From Campylobacterota bacterium (lineage in GTDB: Bacteria > Campylobacterota > Campylobacteria > Campylobacterales > Sulfurimonadaceae): a stretch of 35,866 bases of DNA. Position numbers and translations under genes: made by a program. Every line of letters starts with the position of its first letter. Within the stretch, counting starts at the first letter, position 1. The stretch covers positions 8,161 to 44,026 of the forward strand of contig VCAY01000011.1 in assembly GCA_013607635.1 (NCBI GenBank), read 5' to 3'. Below, piece by piece: positions 1-8,574 of the stretch. The notes below the pieces were generated by a model, which was given only the letters and a program-made list of their open reading frames with translations, had not been told where the DNA came from and did not search any database.

Positions 1-44
1 GACAAACATCAATTCAATCATAAGTGAAATTATAGCCAATTTAA

Positions 45-73
45 TTTTCATTTGTGTTATGATGAAGTATAAT
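45..73 (+). promoter_or_regulatory. Probable sigma-70 promoter of the cheX-like/fliN/fliO operon
   Basis: A perfect -10 box TATAAT lies at 68-73. A weak -35 (TTTTCA, 45-50) is 17 bases upstream. Transcription would start near 80, leaving a leader of about 23 bases before the ATG at 103. Confidence 0.55.
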
Positions 74-102
74 CGATAATAATAATTTTACTGGTGGTAA
101 GG

Positions 103-531
103 ATGCTAGAAACAATACAAGAGGCTGCAAAAAATTTTTGTATCCATCAAATCAGAGAAGATCATTCTATAAAAGATGGTATAACAGATAAGAGAACACT
201 TATTGCCTACATAGGTTTAGATGCGCAAAATGGAAAAAAATACAGGGCATATATAGCATCAGATTTTGAGTTTATGCAAAAAGTCTCCAAGCTTTTCTTG
301 GAAGAGGATGAGAGCGACGAAGAAACACTCACCGACATGACGCTTGAGACTGCCAACTTGATCATAGGGAGTGCCAAAGTGTTAGCTGAAGAAAAAGGTG
401 ACAACCCCTATACGATCACAACACCCTCTTTTGAAAAAATTGGTGTTTTTGACTTTCCCTATGATGATGCAAAGACTATACAAGTAGGTGAGAGTGAATT
501 AACCCTAGCAATTAAGGAATTAGATGTCTAA
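103..531 (+). CDS. CheX/CheC-family chemotaxis phosphatase-like protein
   Basis: The 142-residue protein carries the full CheC/CheX/FliY phosphatase signature, D-x3-E-x2-N-x22-P. From the ATG at 103 the residues are D78, E82, N85 and P108, in the contexts DMTLETAN and TITTP. In the family these E and N residues remove phosphate from CheY-P. The frame is open from a GTG at 94, but ATG 103 is preferred because GGTGG (93-97) sits five bases before it. The gene overlaps fliN by eight bases, so translation is probably coupled and the protein may act at the flagellar switch. No FliN-type domain is fused to it, unlike FliY. The family call is firm because the motif spacing is exact; the in vivo partner is inferred. 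Confidence 0.75.
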   Translation: MLETIQEAAKNFCIHQIREDHSIKDGITDKRTLIAYIGLDAQNGKKYRAYIASDFEFMQKVSKLFLEEDESDEETLTDMTLETANLIIGSAKVLAEEKGDNPYTITTPSFEKIGVFDFPYDDAKTIQVGESELTLAIKELDV

Positions 532-841
532 AGAGCAAGAAGAGTTTAACCCAGAAAGAGATCTCTCTTGGATGGATTATTCGGGCATACTTGATATGGA
601 AGTTGAATTCATAGCTGACCTTGGAGAGACGGAACTCGTTGTCAAAGAGATCTTACAACTTGAAAAAGGTTCTATTATCGATCTTAAAAAACCTGCAGGT
701 GAAAGTGTTGAGGCTTATGTCAATGGACGAATTATCGGTAAAGGCGAGGTGATGGTGTATGAGAAAAACCTCGCTATACGTATCAATGAGGTGCTTGATT
801 CCTCTGCTGTTTTATACTACCTATCCAAAGAGAGACTATGA
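524..841 (+). CDS. fliN: Flagellar motor switch protein FliN
   Basis: A 105-residue protein made almost entirely of the SpoA (FliN/FliM C-terminal) domain, at about residues 20-95. Recognisable pieces are the LGETELVVKEILQLEKGSIIDL stretch (residues 33-54; only its key pattern is quoted as LQLEKGS), the vNG turn in AYVNGRIIGKGEV, and the closing AIRINEVL. FliN forms the lower C-ring of the flagellar switch with FliM and helps dock the export ATPase complex. The short acidic N-terminus replaces the longer tail seen in some FliN proteins. It overlaps the CheX-like gene by eight bases and the next gene by ATGA, so the three are one translational unit. Confidence 0.92.
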   Translation: MSKEQEEFNPERDLSWMDYSGILDMEVEFIADLGETELVVKEILQLEKGSIIDLKKPAGESVEAYVNGRIIGKGEVMVYEKNLAIRINEVLDSSAVLYYLSKERL

Positions 842-1761
842 TGAGATTTTTACTGTTATTATTATTGCCATTTTACCTTTACGGATCAAAGATCTTAAGT
901 TATAACATATATGAGCGAACTGATCGTGCTGATGTGATGATCACTTTTGATACACCTTATCACGGCATACTCAAGCAAAGTAAAGGAAGCTCAAAAATTA
1001 TTCTCAAACTTGAAAACGCTTCGATAGAGTCTGCAAAAATCAAAAAGATCAATTCAAACTACCTAAAATCTATTGCCATAACTCCTCTTAAAGATTTTGT
1101 TCAAATCGCGGCAATAACCTCACAAGGCACTATACTACAAGCTTCTAAAACAGCAGATGCTTATGGACTGAGACTACGTTTTACCGATAAAATAACCACT
1201 AAAAACACTTCACAACCTATTGTAAAAACTGCTACAACAAACCCGTTATCCAATCTTCCAACAAAAAAAGGCAACGATCTTACAACCAGTTATTATATTG
1301 TCGTTGCTATCTTAATCGTTGGGGTTGCAATTCTTCTTTATCTAAGAAAAAAGATCCAACTAAAAACAAACACACCAAAACAACAAAACTCTTGGCTTTT
1401 TGCAAACACCAATGAGCAAACAGCGCAGCAGCCACAACAGCAACAACCACTCAATGAAAATCAAATATCGATACGTTTCCAAAAAACTCTCGATCAAAAC
1501 AACAGTGTTGTGATGCTTGACTTTTTAAACCAAAGCTATCTTGTACTCATTGGAAACGGTAATATCCTATTGGATAAATTTATTGACAACAAACCAACAA
1601 CACAACAGGAGTTTGAGTCGATACTGCAAGAGAGAGAAGATGAACTTGAGAGCTTTCTAGCAAACCCTTCAGGACAAAACAATAACGCTTTTGAACCTGT
1701 ACACGAACCCCTGCAAGCTTATAAAGAAAGAGCAGCTACACTTGCCTATTCGGAGGATTGA
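838..1761 (+). CDS. fliO: FliO-like flagellar export membrane protein with enlarged periplasmic domain
   Basis: The 307-residue protein begins with a signal-like hydrophobic stretch (residues 2-16). A beta-rich periplasmic region follows (about 20-120), somewhat like AMIN domains. A single membrane span lies at about 150-167, then a Gln-rich linker (about 195-205) and a cytoplasmic segment with VVMLDFLNQSYLVLIGNG, which resembles the FliO core. FliO assists assembly of the FliP/Q/R export gate. Helicobacter pylori has a comparable large-periplasmic-domain FliO beside fliN, which supports the call. The start ATG overlaps the fliN stop (ATGA); the second ATG at 841 is an equally possible start. 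Its 3' end overlaps the convergent gene by 16 bases. Similarity is weak, so the symbol is tentative. Confidence 0.6.
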   Translation: MMRFLLLLLLPFYLYGSKILSYNIYERTDRADVMITFDTPYHGILKQSKGSSKIILKLENASIESAKIKKINSNYLKSIAITPLKDFVQIAAITSQGTILQASKTADAYGLRLRFTDKITTKNTSQPIVKTATTNPLSNLPTKKGNDLTTSYYIVVAILIVGVAILLYLRKKIQLKTNTPKQQNSWLFANTNEQTAQQPQQQQPLNENQISIRFQKTLDQNNSVVMLDFLNQSYLVLIGNGNILLDKFIDNKPTTQQEFESILQEREDELESFLANPSGQNNNAFEPVHEPLQAYKERAATLAYSED

Positions 1762-2891
1762 TCAAATTTTTGTTTGAGAAGTTTTTTGATCGTTTTAAGA
1801 TTTGCAAGTGAGAGTTTATAGCTCGCATCCATCATTCTGTTGATGTGAAAAACCTCAGTTACCGTGATGCCGTAAGGATCTTTTTTCTCTTTGACTACAT
1901 CACCGTCATCGTTAAAACTGTAAAGATAAAGCTTCTTACGTGAGGTTTGAATGTAGTATGTAAGAACAATCTCATCAGAGTGTTTTTTCTCAATAGCAAC
2001 CACAACACGCTGCTCTTCTTTAAAGGGGCTAATATCAATACCAAGAATCTCTCTAGCTTCCTCTATGCCAATGTAGCCAATATAAAACTTATTGTAAAGA
2101 TCATGATAACGTTGCACTTTGAAGCTGTACAAAAACCTAAAATCAAGGATATGTTTTTTATGAGATCGCAGTTTTTTTGTTATCCATGACATAGTATTAT
2201 AGTAACGAAATGGATAAAGTTTCAATGTATGCGCTTCGATCATTTTCTTTGATCGTATAGTATCTTGCGGCTGCAAATTTTTCTTATCAAGATCCATGAG
2301 ATACTCTAGCACCCCTTTAGCTGAAAACTCTTTGGTAAACCACACAGTACAATAATCTGGAAACTGCTTTGTTCCAGCTGCTCCTTCATTAAGAATAATA
2401 AGTGATTTGATTGTGTACTGAGGAAAGATGATCTCTAAAAGAGCCTTTTTCTTACGCAGTCGTTTACGCAGTTTGAGAACATTTTTTACCAGTGTCATCT
2501 CAACAAAATAAAGCTCATTGTCTCTTGTTAAAAACATCGCATCAAATTCACTAATCTCACGCGATTTTGTACGGTAAACTATCTGCTGTTTTTCACTGAT
2601 AGAGAGGGTATTGGCATATGCTTTAGCGCTATGTTGATGCAAACCTTTAAGAACAAACTTTGTAATGTAATCATTTTGCTGTGCATAACGTAAAAGTTTT
2701 TCGTAAATAAAGTTCTCAAACGCTTCCCCCTCAAAAGAGCGATAAGAGCTAAGATAGGTTGGATCTTCAGGGTCGATCCCTTTTTTCATTAATGAAAGAA
2801 GATGTTTTGTATTGTAATCATAATGCAGTAGATTGTCTGCTATATCATCTTTATTCAGATTTTTGATCGTATCACTTATTTTTAGCATCAA
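1746..2891 (-). CDS. Conserved hypothetical protein with a PD-(D/E)XK nuclease-like core
   Basis: I do not recognise this 381-residue protein by name. It has the spacing of a restriction-endonuclease-like fold. A helix with acidic residues (SFEGEAFENFIYEKL, about residues 52-66) is followed by a strand with an aspartate (SEFDAMFLT, about 113-121) and a strand with E-x-T (ELYFVEMTLVK, about 126-136). In true PD-(D/E)XK enzymes the last position is usually Lys; here it is Thr with Lys three residues later, so activity is uncertain. A basic run (KLRKRLRKKK) follows directly. The N-terminus overlaps the dusB stop by four bases, making this the last gene of the accD operon. No signal peptide or membrane span is seen. 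The domain assignment is inference from pattern only. Confidence 0.5.
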   Translation of the reverse strand: MMLKISDTIKNLNKDDIADNLLHYDYNTKHLLSLMKKGIDPEDPTYLSSYRSFEGEAFENFIYEKLLRYAQQNDYITKFVLKGLHQHSAKAYANTLSISEKQQIVYRTKSREISEFDAMFLTRDNELYFVEMTLVKNVLKLRKRLRKKKALLEIIFPQYTIKSLIILNEGAAGTKQFPDYCTVWFTKEFSAKGVLEYLMDLDKKNLQPQDTIRSKKMIEAHTLKLYPFRYYNTMSWITKKLRSHKKHILDFRFLYSFKVQRYHDLYNKFYIGYIGIEEAREILGIDISPFKEEQRVVVAIEKKHSDEIVLTYYIQTSRKKLYLYSFNDDGDVVKEKKDPYGITVTEVFHINRMMDASYKLSLANLKTIKKLLKQKFDQSSE

Positions 2892-3841
2892 GAAACCATG
2901 TGAGATGTTTTAAAGAAATGATCGATCACATCTCGATACTCTTGTATATCTGTGATATGATTTACTTGGTTGCGAAGTGCTGAAGCACCTTTGTAACCTT
3001 TTGAGTAGGTATGTGTATGTTTTCGAAACATTGCAACACCATGAGCGCCATAAAACTCTATCATTTTATCATAATGCTCCATGATAATCTGATGTTTAAT
3101 TTCCAGTCCTATCTCTTTGTTTCCTGTTTTTAGTTGATGGAAGATCCATGGTGCACCCACGGCACCGCGCCCTATCATCACACCATCCGCACCGGTATGC
3201 TCCAACACCCACTGTGCTTTTTCAAAACTGTCAATATCACCGTTGGCTATCACAGGGATACTCACAGCTTCTTTAATCTCTTTAATAGCATCATAGTCAA
3301 CTGGAGCTTTAAACTTCCCTGCTCGAGTACGCCCGTGAACTGCTAAAAAATCTGCACCATTATCTTCAACAACTTTGGCGATATCGACATGGTTTTTCTC
3401 TTCAAAACCAAGACGTATCTTAACCGATGTGGTTGATTTGTTCGATGTTTCTTTGATCGTTTTAATGATAGCACCCATAAGGGGAAGATTTTTTAACAAA
3501 GAGCTACCACTTCCATGCCCAACAACTTTTGGTACTGGACATCCGCAGTTAAGATCGATAATATCGATCCCCTCTTGCTCATTTAACACCTCTACAGCCT
3601 GCTTAACTATGTCGGTATCAGCACCGGCAATCTGTACCGAATAAGGATCTTCAAGTGGCGATTTTTTTAATATATGCAATGTTTTTGTTGATCCATGAGC
3701 AAGAGCGTTGGAGCTTAACATCTCACTCACGGTAAGATCGGCACCAAACTTTTTAACAACGCTCCTAAAAGGTAAGTCGGTAAAGCCAGCCAAAGGGGCC
3801 AGCACATAAAGGGGAGAGTCAAAGGAGATTTTTGAAGTCAT
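2888..3841 (-). CDS. dusB: tRNA-dihydrouridine synthase (DusB type)
   Basis: This FMN enzyme reduces specific uridines in the tRNA D-arm to dihydrouridine, using NADPH. The 317-residue protein is a TIM barrel. It opens with the FMN-binding LAPLAGFTDLPFR and has the catalytic cysteine in NCGCPVPKV (about residue 101). The active-site Lys is in SVKIRLGF, with HGRTRAGKF following. The phosphate-binding end is ANGDIDS and GVMIGRGAVGAPWIF, and the C-terminal helical RNA-binding domain comes last. Length is normal. It overlaps the nuclease-like gene by four bases and follows the membrane-protein gene by six bases. Among Dus paralogues, the APLAG start and GAPWIF motif favour DusB. Confidence 0.9.
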   Translation of the reverse strand: MTSKISFDSPLYVLAPLAGFTDLPFRSVVKKFGADLTVSEMLSSNALAHGSTKTLHILKKSPLEDPYSVQIAGADTDIVKQAVEVLNEQEGIDIIDLNCGCPVPKVVGHGSGSSLLKNLPLMGAIIKTIKETSNKSTTSVKIRLGFEEKNHVDIAKVVEDNGADFLAVHGRTRAGKFKAPVDYDAIKEIKEAVSIPVIANGDIDSFEKAQWVLEHTGADGVMIGRGAVGAPWIFHQLKTGNKEIGLEIKHQIIMEHYDKMIEFYGAHGVAMFRKHTHTYSKGYKGASALRNQVNHITDIQEYRDVIDHFFKTSHMVS

Positions 3842-3847
3842 AATAAT

Positions 3848-4870
3848 TTAGATGAACATTTTTATATCAAAATTTTGTCCACACTCTTTTAAAGCTTTAT
3901 AAGCTCTAAAATTTTTGTATTCATCTTCTGAAGCAAGATTTAAAATATCAGCAGCAAGATCTACCATCTCAAGATCGTAAAGGGTATAAAGATATGCTTC
4001 CATCGCGTCATCATTCTTCTCACTTAGCATCTCAAAAAGCTTAATCCTTTGTTCTGGAATCATATCGCTTGTTGAAAGTGTTGTTGAGATCGAGATAAAG
4101 TCCTCTTTTGAAAGTTCCTGAGCATTGATCAGTTCCATCAATTTTTCATTTGGTATCTCAAGTCTGTTTTGATCGGCATTAATACGGGAAAAGATCCTAT
4201 TAAGCGCTTCAGTACTCATATACTCTTTATAGCGCACAATATTTTCTAAAGATGCCTCTTTAACGAAATCTTTATAAACCTCTTTTTTCAAAGAATCTGC
4301 ATACTTTGCCCCACCTGAGAGAATTTTTTCTGCACTTTTAGAACCATTTTTGTATTTATTAAGTTCATTGGCAATAACAAGTTCATTTTCCGGAAGTAGG
4401 TTATATGGTTTTAGATCGACCACTTCACCCGATTGAATTTTATTGAGTATCTCCAAAATATTATCTATTTTTTCGTTGTTAGTTGTTCCGGCGAAATCTT
4501 TACGTGGTGCAATCGATGTATTCTCCAACAACAACCCTAAAAGCTTGTATCTATCTGTTTTAAACTCGTAATGTCTATTCACTTTTCCAAGATACGCTTC
4601 AACAATAGCATCAATAATCTTTTCGTAATCCTTTTCATACTTTCGAAGCTTGAAACTACTTAAAAACGCATAAAACCACATATGCAATACACTGGCAACA
4701 TAAAGCACAAAAATAGGCAAAACAACCAATAGAGCTATAGAGAGAGCAGGTAAATGGATGCCAAAAAGATCTAACAGATAAGCTTCAGGGGTTACATAAG
4801 CATAAACATACCAAGCAACAAGTGCTATCCATATAAATGAAGCTATCGTATATCTTTTAATGTGCATCAT
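3848..4870 (-). CDS. Hypothetical membrane-anchored protein
   Basis: I do not recognise this 340-residue protein. Two adjacent hydrophobic segments (about residues 9-28 and 38-68) form an N-terminal membrane hairpin. The remainder is soluble, helical and rich in Lys and Glu, and should lie in the cytoplasm. The C-terminal part (about 195-330) looks like a chain of short helices, with no catalytic motif visible. SD sequence AAGGA lies upstream of the ATG. It sits between the dksA-like gene (16 bases away) and dusB (6 bases away), so it is co-transcribed with RNA-related genes. Nothing in the sequence gives its function. Confidence 0.75.
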   Translation of the reverse strand: MMHIKRYTIASFIWIALVAWYVYAYVTPEAYLLDLFGIHLPALSIALLVVLPIFVLYVASVLHMWFYAFLSSFKLRKYEKDYEKIIDAIVEAYLGKVNRHYEFKTDRYKLLGLLLENTSIAPRKDFAGTTNNEKIDNILEILNKIQSGEVVDLKPYNLLPENELVIANELNKYKNGSKSAEKILSGGAKYADSLKKEVYKDFVKEASLENIVRYKEYMSTEALNRIFSRINADQNRLEIPNEKLMELINAQELSKEDFISISTTLSTSDMIPEQRIKLFEMLSEKNDDAMEAYLYTLYDLEMVDLAADILNLASEDEYKNFRAYKALKECGQNFDIKMFI

Positions 4871-4886
4871 AATTTTTCCTTTTTTG

Positions 4887-5237
4887 TTATTGATTTTTTT
4901 CTGCTATTTCACGACAATCTATACAATAAATTGCATGAGGTTTTACTTTTAAACGCTGAAAACCTATATCGTCTTCACACATTTCACAAACACCATACCC
5001 GCCGTTTTCTATCTTCTTGAGCGCATTATCAATCTCTTCTAGTTCTTCAATCTGCTGCTGTGCTATGGCACCCTCTATAGCGGTATTGTTATTCGCCGCC
5101 GCATAATCACCTTCATCATTAAGTTCAAGATTACTTAAATCGCTAAGCTCGCTGTTAACACCGTCTATATTTTTTAAAATTTGTTGCTTACGGTTTAAAA
5201 GCATATCTTTAAAAAACTGTAATTCACTTGTTTGCAC
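4887..5237 (-). CDS. dksA: DksA/TraR-family zinc-finger regulator
   Basis: The 116-residue protein has the DksA layout. A predicted coiled coil (about residues 5-75) is followed by a C4 zinc finger, CEMCEDD...YCIDC, at about 84-108. DksA-family proteins insert the coiled coil into the RNA polymerase secondary channel and tune initiation with ppGpp. The acidic tip region LNDEGDYAAANN keeps the D and A residues (DxxDxA-like) that matter in DksA. It is shorter than E. coli DksA (151), typical for Campylobacterota. The start is GTG at 5237, supported by AAGGAT eight bases upstream. It lies 12 bases after rlmH in the accD operon. Confidence 0.85.
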   Translation of the reverse strand: MQTSELQFFKDMLLNRKQQILKNIDGVNSELSDLSNLELNDEGDYAAANNNTAIEGAIAQQQIEELEEIDNALKKIENGGYGVCEMCEDDIGFQRLKVKPHAIYCIDCREIAEKNQ

Positions 5238-5249
5238 GTTTTTCTATCC

Positions 5250-5711
5250 TTATTTATGATACGGATGATTGTTCAAAATAGCAAAACCTCGATAGATCTG
5301 TTCTAACAAAACAGCTTTAGCTATCTTGTGACTCATCGTGATTTTTCCTAAACTGACAACACCATCACATTGACTTAATAGTTCATCGTTGAAGCCATAA
5401 GCTCCACCTATGAAAAATTTCACCGACATTTTACCATCTAAAAGCTTACTAAAATCAAAACTATCGATTAATTTTCCATCAGGGTGTAAAGCTATGCTGT
5501 AACCTTTGTTTATATAAGGCTGTAAAGCCTTTGTGTATGCGCTTTGAGCGGCACTTGGTGAAATGGTGTGTGCTTTGGTTACATCTTTGGAAAATATTTC
5601 TGAATCTTCAACTTTTGCATAGCGCGAGATCATTTTTATAAGATCTTTATAGAGTGGATCGTAGATTGAACGCTCTTTTTTTGCAATGGAAACTATCTCT
5701 ACATGCATCAT
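5250..5711 (-). CDS. rlmH: 23S rRNA (pseudouridine1915-N3)-methyltransferase RlmH
   Basis: RlmH methylates pseudouridine 1915 in helix 69 of 23S rRNA, using SAM, after subunit joining. The 153-residue protein has the SPOUT-fold knot signatures: FFIGGAYGF (about residues 101-109) and the C-terminal [23 protein letters not shown] region with terminal HPYHK. These are diagnostic for the family. Length matches E. coli RlmH (155). The start ATG overlaps the stop of the thiE-like gene by four bases; a second ATG follows directly. Confidence 0.93.
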   Translation of the reverse strand: MMHVEIVSIAKKERSIYDPLYKDLIKMISRYAKVEDSEIFSKDVTKAHTISPSAAQSAYTKALQPYINKGYSIALHPDGKLIDSFDFSKLLDGKMSVKFFIGGAYGFNDELLSQCDGVVSLGKITMSHKIAKAVLLEQIYRGFAILNNHPYHK

Positions 5712-6268
5712 AAAAGACCACTGCCTATCACATGATAAGTTACATGCTCAAACTTATCGGTAGGTTTAACACCACCGATTGCTGCAACATAATGTTTTGA
5801 TTTTGCAGCAATCTGATCAAGTTTATCGCCTAAAATCCCCTGGATATCCTGCTTTGTTGTAGTAGCTCTGTATGCTCCAAGACCGATATAGTTGAGATCA
5901 CATTCATTCGCTTGCAGTACCTCTTTTTCATTGTGTGTCGAGATGCCTAATATCTTGTCACTTCCAATCACATTTCGCAAGATCTTTACCGCTTTTACAA
6001 TATCTGCATCGATCTTTTGTAAATCCTCTTGCCCTAGATGAACACCATCGCAAAACTCTACAAGTTCATAAATATCGTTCACAATCAAGAAGCCATCATA
6101 ATTTTTTCGGATCTCTATAAGTTGTTTTTTCATAAAGGGGGTATTTGCAGATTTGTTACGATACTGAATAATCTCAGCACCATTGTTTTTTGCGATCTCT
6201 ACATATTCCAAAACACCAATACCTCTAGTATCGAGCATCTCTTGATCGCAAAGTGCATACAAACGCAT
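5708..6268 (-). CDS. Thiamine-phosphate synthase-like (ThiE/TenI family) protein
   Basis: A 186-residue TIM-barrel protein of the ThiE/TenI family. Visible motifs are IIQYRNKS (pyrophosphate-binding QxRxK), [30 protein letters not shown] and AAIGGVKP. ThiE joins HMP-pyrophosphate and thiazole-phosphate to make thiamine phosphate; TenI relatives act in thiazole metabolism. It is shorter than usual ThiE (about 210), and the usual GPxFxTxTK loop reads [11 protein letters not shown]. The second barrel half is therefore altered, and the substrate may differ. No other thiamine gene is nearby; it is embedded between accD and rlmH. A housekeeping ThiE elsewhere is possible, so I give no symbol. Confidence 0.75.
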   Translation of the reverse strand: MRLYALCDQEMLDTRGIGVLEYVEIAKNNGAEIIQYRNKSANTPFMKKQLIEIRKNYDGFLIVNDIYELVEFCDGVHLGQEDLQKIDADIVKAVKILRNVIGSDKILGISTHNEKEVLQANECDLNYIGLGAYRATTTKQDIQGILGDKLDQIAAKSKHYVAAIGGVKPTDKFEHVTYHVIGSGLL

Positions 6269-6279
6269 TAAAAAAGGTC

Positions 6280-7122
6280 TTAATCTTTTTGCATCATTAC
6301 AAGAAGGTCTGAGAGGGTCTTTTTAAGCTCGTTTCTATTGACGATCATATCGATAGAACCTTTTTCCAAAAGAAACTCTGCTCGCTGAAACCCTTCTGGT
6401 AGTTCAGAGCCGATTGTCTGCTCAATAACACGCTGTCCGGCAAAACCGATGAGTGCTCCAGGTTCTGCAATGATAATATCACCCAAAGTGGCAAAAGAGG
6501 CAGAAACACCACCCATGGTTGGATCAGTAAGTACTGAAATGTATGGCAAACCATGTTTGGCAAGCTTTGCCAATGCCGCAGAAGTTTTTGACATCTGTAA
6601 CAGGGAAAATGTGCTCTCTTGCATTCTCGCACCACCTGAGGCTGATAGGATCACGAGTCCACATCTTTTCTCAATAGCACGATTGACTGCACGAACGATC
6701 TTTTCACCCTCAACAGATCCAAGAGAGCCTCCCATAAAGGCAAAATCAAAAATGACAAGTTCAACCTCTACGCCATTCATGGTACAACTACCACTTACAA
6801 CGGAAGATTTACGCCCTGTTTTGGCAAACCCCTCCTCTACACGTTTGGTATAAGGTTTTTTATCAACAAAGCTGATTGGATCAACCGGTTCTAGCGAGGC
6901 ATCTTGCTCTACAAAACTCCCCTCATCTGCTAAGAGTGCAAGACGCTCTTTCACACCGATACGGATATGAAAACCACACTTAGGGCATACATAGTTCTGG
7001 TTCTCAACCTCTTTATAATACATTAAAGAGTGACACGATTTACATTTGATCCATTGTGAAGACGCTTCAACCTTCTCAGGTTCCTTATTCTCGTTTCTTG
7101 TAAAAAGGCTTAGTAGATTCAA
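6280..7122 (-). CDS. accD: Acetyl-CoA carboxylase carboxyltransferase subunit beta
   Basis: AccD pairs with AccA to move carboxyl from biotin-BCCP to acetyl-CoA, giving malonyl-CoA for fatty acid synthesis. The 280-residue protein starts with a C4 zinc finger (CKSCH...CPKC, about residues 27-49). The carboxyltransferase core follows, with GGSLGSVEGEK, SASGGARMQE and DPTMGGVSASFATLGD. The start is TTG at 7122, fixed by AAGGA six bases upstream and by family length. It is the first gene of the seven-gene operon that runs leftward to 1746. A TATAAT box lies upstream at 7157-7152. Confidence 0.95.
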   Translation of the reverse strand: MNLLSLFTRNENKEPEKVEASSQWIKCKSCHSLMYYKEVENQNYVCPKCGFHIRIGVKERLALLADEGSFVEQDASLEPVDPISFVDKKPYTKRVEEGFAKTGRKSSVVSGSCTMNGVEVELVIFDFAFMGGSLGSVEGEKIVRAVNRAIEKRCGLVILSASGGARMQESTFSLLQMSKTSAALAKLAKHGLPYISVLTDPTMGGVSASFATLGDIIIAEPGALIGFAGQRVIEQTIGSELPEGFQRAEFLLEKGSIDMIVNRNELKKTLSDLLVMMQKD

Positions 7123-7151
7123 AAGATATCCTTCTTATATTCTTAGTGTCA

Positions 7152-7157
7152 ATTATA
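7152..7157 (-). promoter_or_regulatory. -10 box of the accD operon
   Basis: Minus-strand TATAAT in the 66-base gap between gltD and accD. A -35 candidate (TTGAAA) is 19 bases upstream, longer than optimal. The start point would be near 7145, giving a leader of about 22 bases before the TTG start of accD. Confidence 0.5.
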
Positions 7158-7188
7158 GCAAACTTATACTAAAACTTTTCAACTTTCT

Positions 7189-8574
7189 TTATGAAAGGAG
7201 TGATTCTGTGATACTTCTTGCAGCTTCACGACCATCATAAACAGCAGTTACAACGAGATCTGCACCTCTGTAACAATCTCCTCCAGCATAAACACCTGCA
7301 GTTGTTGTTTCGTGGTTTTCATTGATGATCACACCACCCCACGCATTGGTTTCTATCCCGTTTTCCGCCAAGAATGAAGGCACTACAGGATCAAATCCAA
7401 GTGCCATAATCACAACATCTGCATTGACACGATACTCACTTCCCTTGATCTCTTCCACTTTTTGACGACCACTTGCATCTTTTGCACCAAGGTGCATCTT
7501 CACAACCTCTACCGCTACAGCTTTACCATCTTCATTAGTTACAATCTCTTTTGGTGAAACAAGGAAGGTAAAATCAACCCCCTCTTCCATCGCGTTTTTA
7601 TACTCTTTTTTACTACCCGGCATATTTTTCTCATCACGACGGTAGAGACATGTTACAGATTTCGCACCCTCACGTTTTGCAGTTCTTAAACAATCCATCG
7701 CCGTATCACCACCACCGATGACAACCACATTGAGATCTTTAAAATCAAACGACTTGTCATAATCTAGCCCAAACTGTTTTTTCTGAATATTTGTCAGATA
7801 CTGCATCGCAACATATACATTAGGTGCCTGCTCACCAACAATGCCAGCTGATTTTGCTTTTGTCGCACCAATACCGATAAACATCGCATCATGTTTGTCG
7901 GCGATCTCCTCAAAAGCGATATCTTTGCCAACTTCACAGTTAAGCACCAGCTCCATTCCAGCCTCTTGCAACAGTTTCACACGACGCTCAACCACTTTTT
8001 TATCGAGCTTAAAGTTTGGGATACCATAAGTAAGCAACCCACCTGCACGATCTGCTTTTTCGTACATCGTAACAGCAATACCACTTCTTAAAAGGTAAGT
8101 CGCAGCAGAAAGACCTGCAGGTCCACTTCCTATCACGGCAACTTTTTTATCTGTTGTGACCCCCGGAAATTCAGGTTTGAGTCCCACTTTAAAACCCTCT
8201 TCGCTGATAAAAGCCTCAACTGATCCGATCGTAATCGCTCCATGACCGTCATTGAGGGTACAATCCCCCTCACACAATCTGTCATGCGGACAAACTCTCC
8301 CCATAACTTCAGGAAATGGCGATGGTTCATTTGAGAGTTTAAATGCCAACTCAAGATCTTTTTCACTTACAGCTTTAAGCCACTGCGGAATGTAGTTATG
8401 CAGCGGACACTTGTTTAAACAGTAGGGATCACCACACTGAATACATCGCTCACTTTGTGTAGCTGCATCGTAAGTATTAAAAACTTCGTAAATCTCTTTA
8501 AAATCTTTGGTTCGCTCGACAACCAATCTTTTTGTTGGGTCGATTCTTTCAGTTGTTAAAAATTCTCTCATCAT
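7189..8574 (-). CDS. gltD: Glutamate synthase (NADPH) small subunit
   Basis: The small subunit passes electrons from NADPH through FAD and [4Fe-4S] clusters to the large subunit GltB. The 461-residue protein has the N-terminal cysteine clusters CIQCGDPYCLNKCP (about residues 41-54) and CPHDRLCEGDC (about 94-104). The FAD dinucleotide fold GSGPAGLSAATYL is near 149, the NADPH fold VVIGGGDTAMDC near 285, and GVYAGGDC near the end. The ATG overlaps the gltB stop as TAATG, with GGAG just upstream, so translation is coupled. Length is normal. It is the distal gene of the gltBD operon. Confidence 0.95.
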   Translation of the reverse strand: MMREFLTTERIDPTKRLVVERTKDFKEIYEVFNTYDAATQSERCIQCGDPYCLNKCPLHNYIPQWLKAVSEKDLELAFKLSNEPSPFPEVMGRVCPHDRLCEGDCTLNDGHGAITIGSVEAFISEEGFKVGLKPEFPGVTTDKKVAVIGSGPAGLSAATYLLRSGIAVTMYEKADRAGGLLTYGIPNFKLDKKVVERRVKLLQEAGMELVLNCEVGKDIAFEEIADKHDAMFIGIGATKAKSAGIVGEQAPNVYVAMQYLTNIQKKQFGLDYDKSFDFKDLNVVVIGGGDTAMDCLRTAKREGAKSVTCLYRRDEKNMPGSKKEYKNAMEEGVDFTFLVSPKEIVTNEDGKAVAVEVVKMHLGAKDASGRQKVEEIKGSEYRVNADVVIMALGFDPVVPSFLAENGIETNAWGGVIINENHETTTAGVYAGGDCYRGADLVVTAVYDGREAARSITESLLS

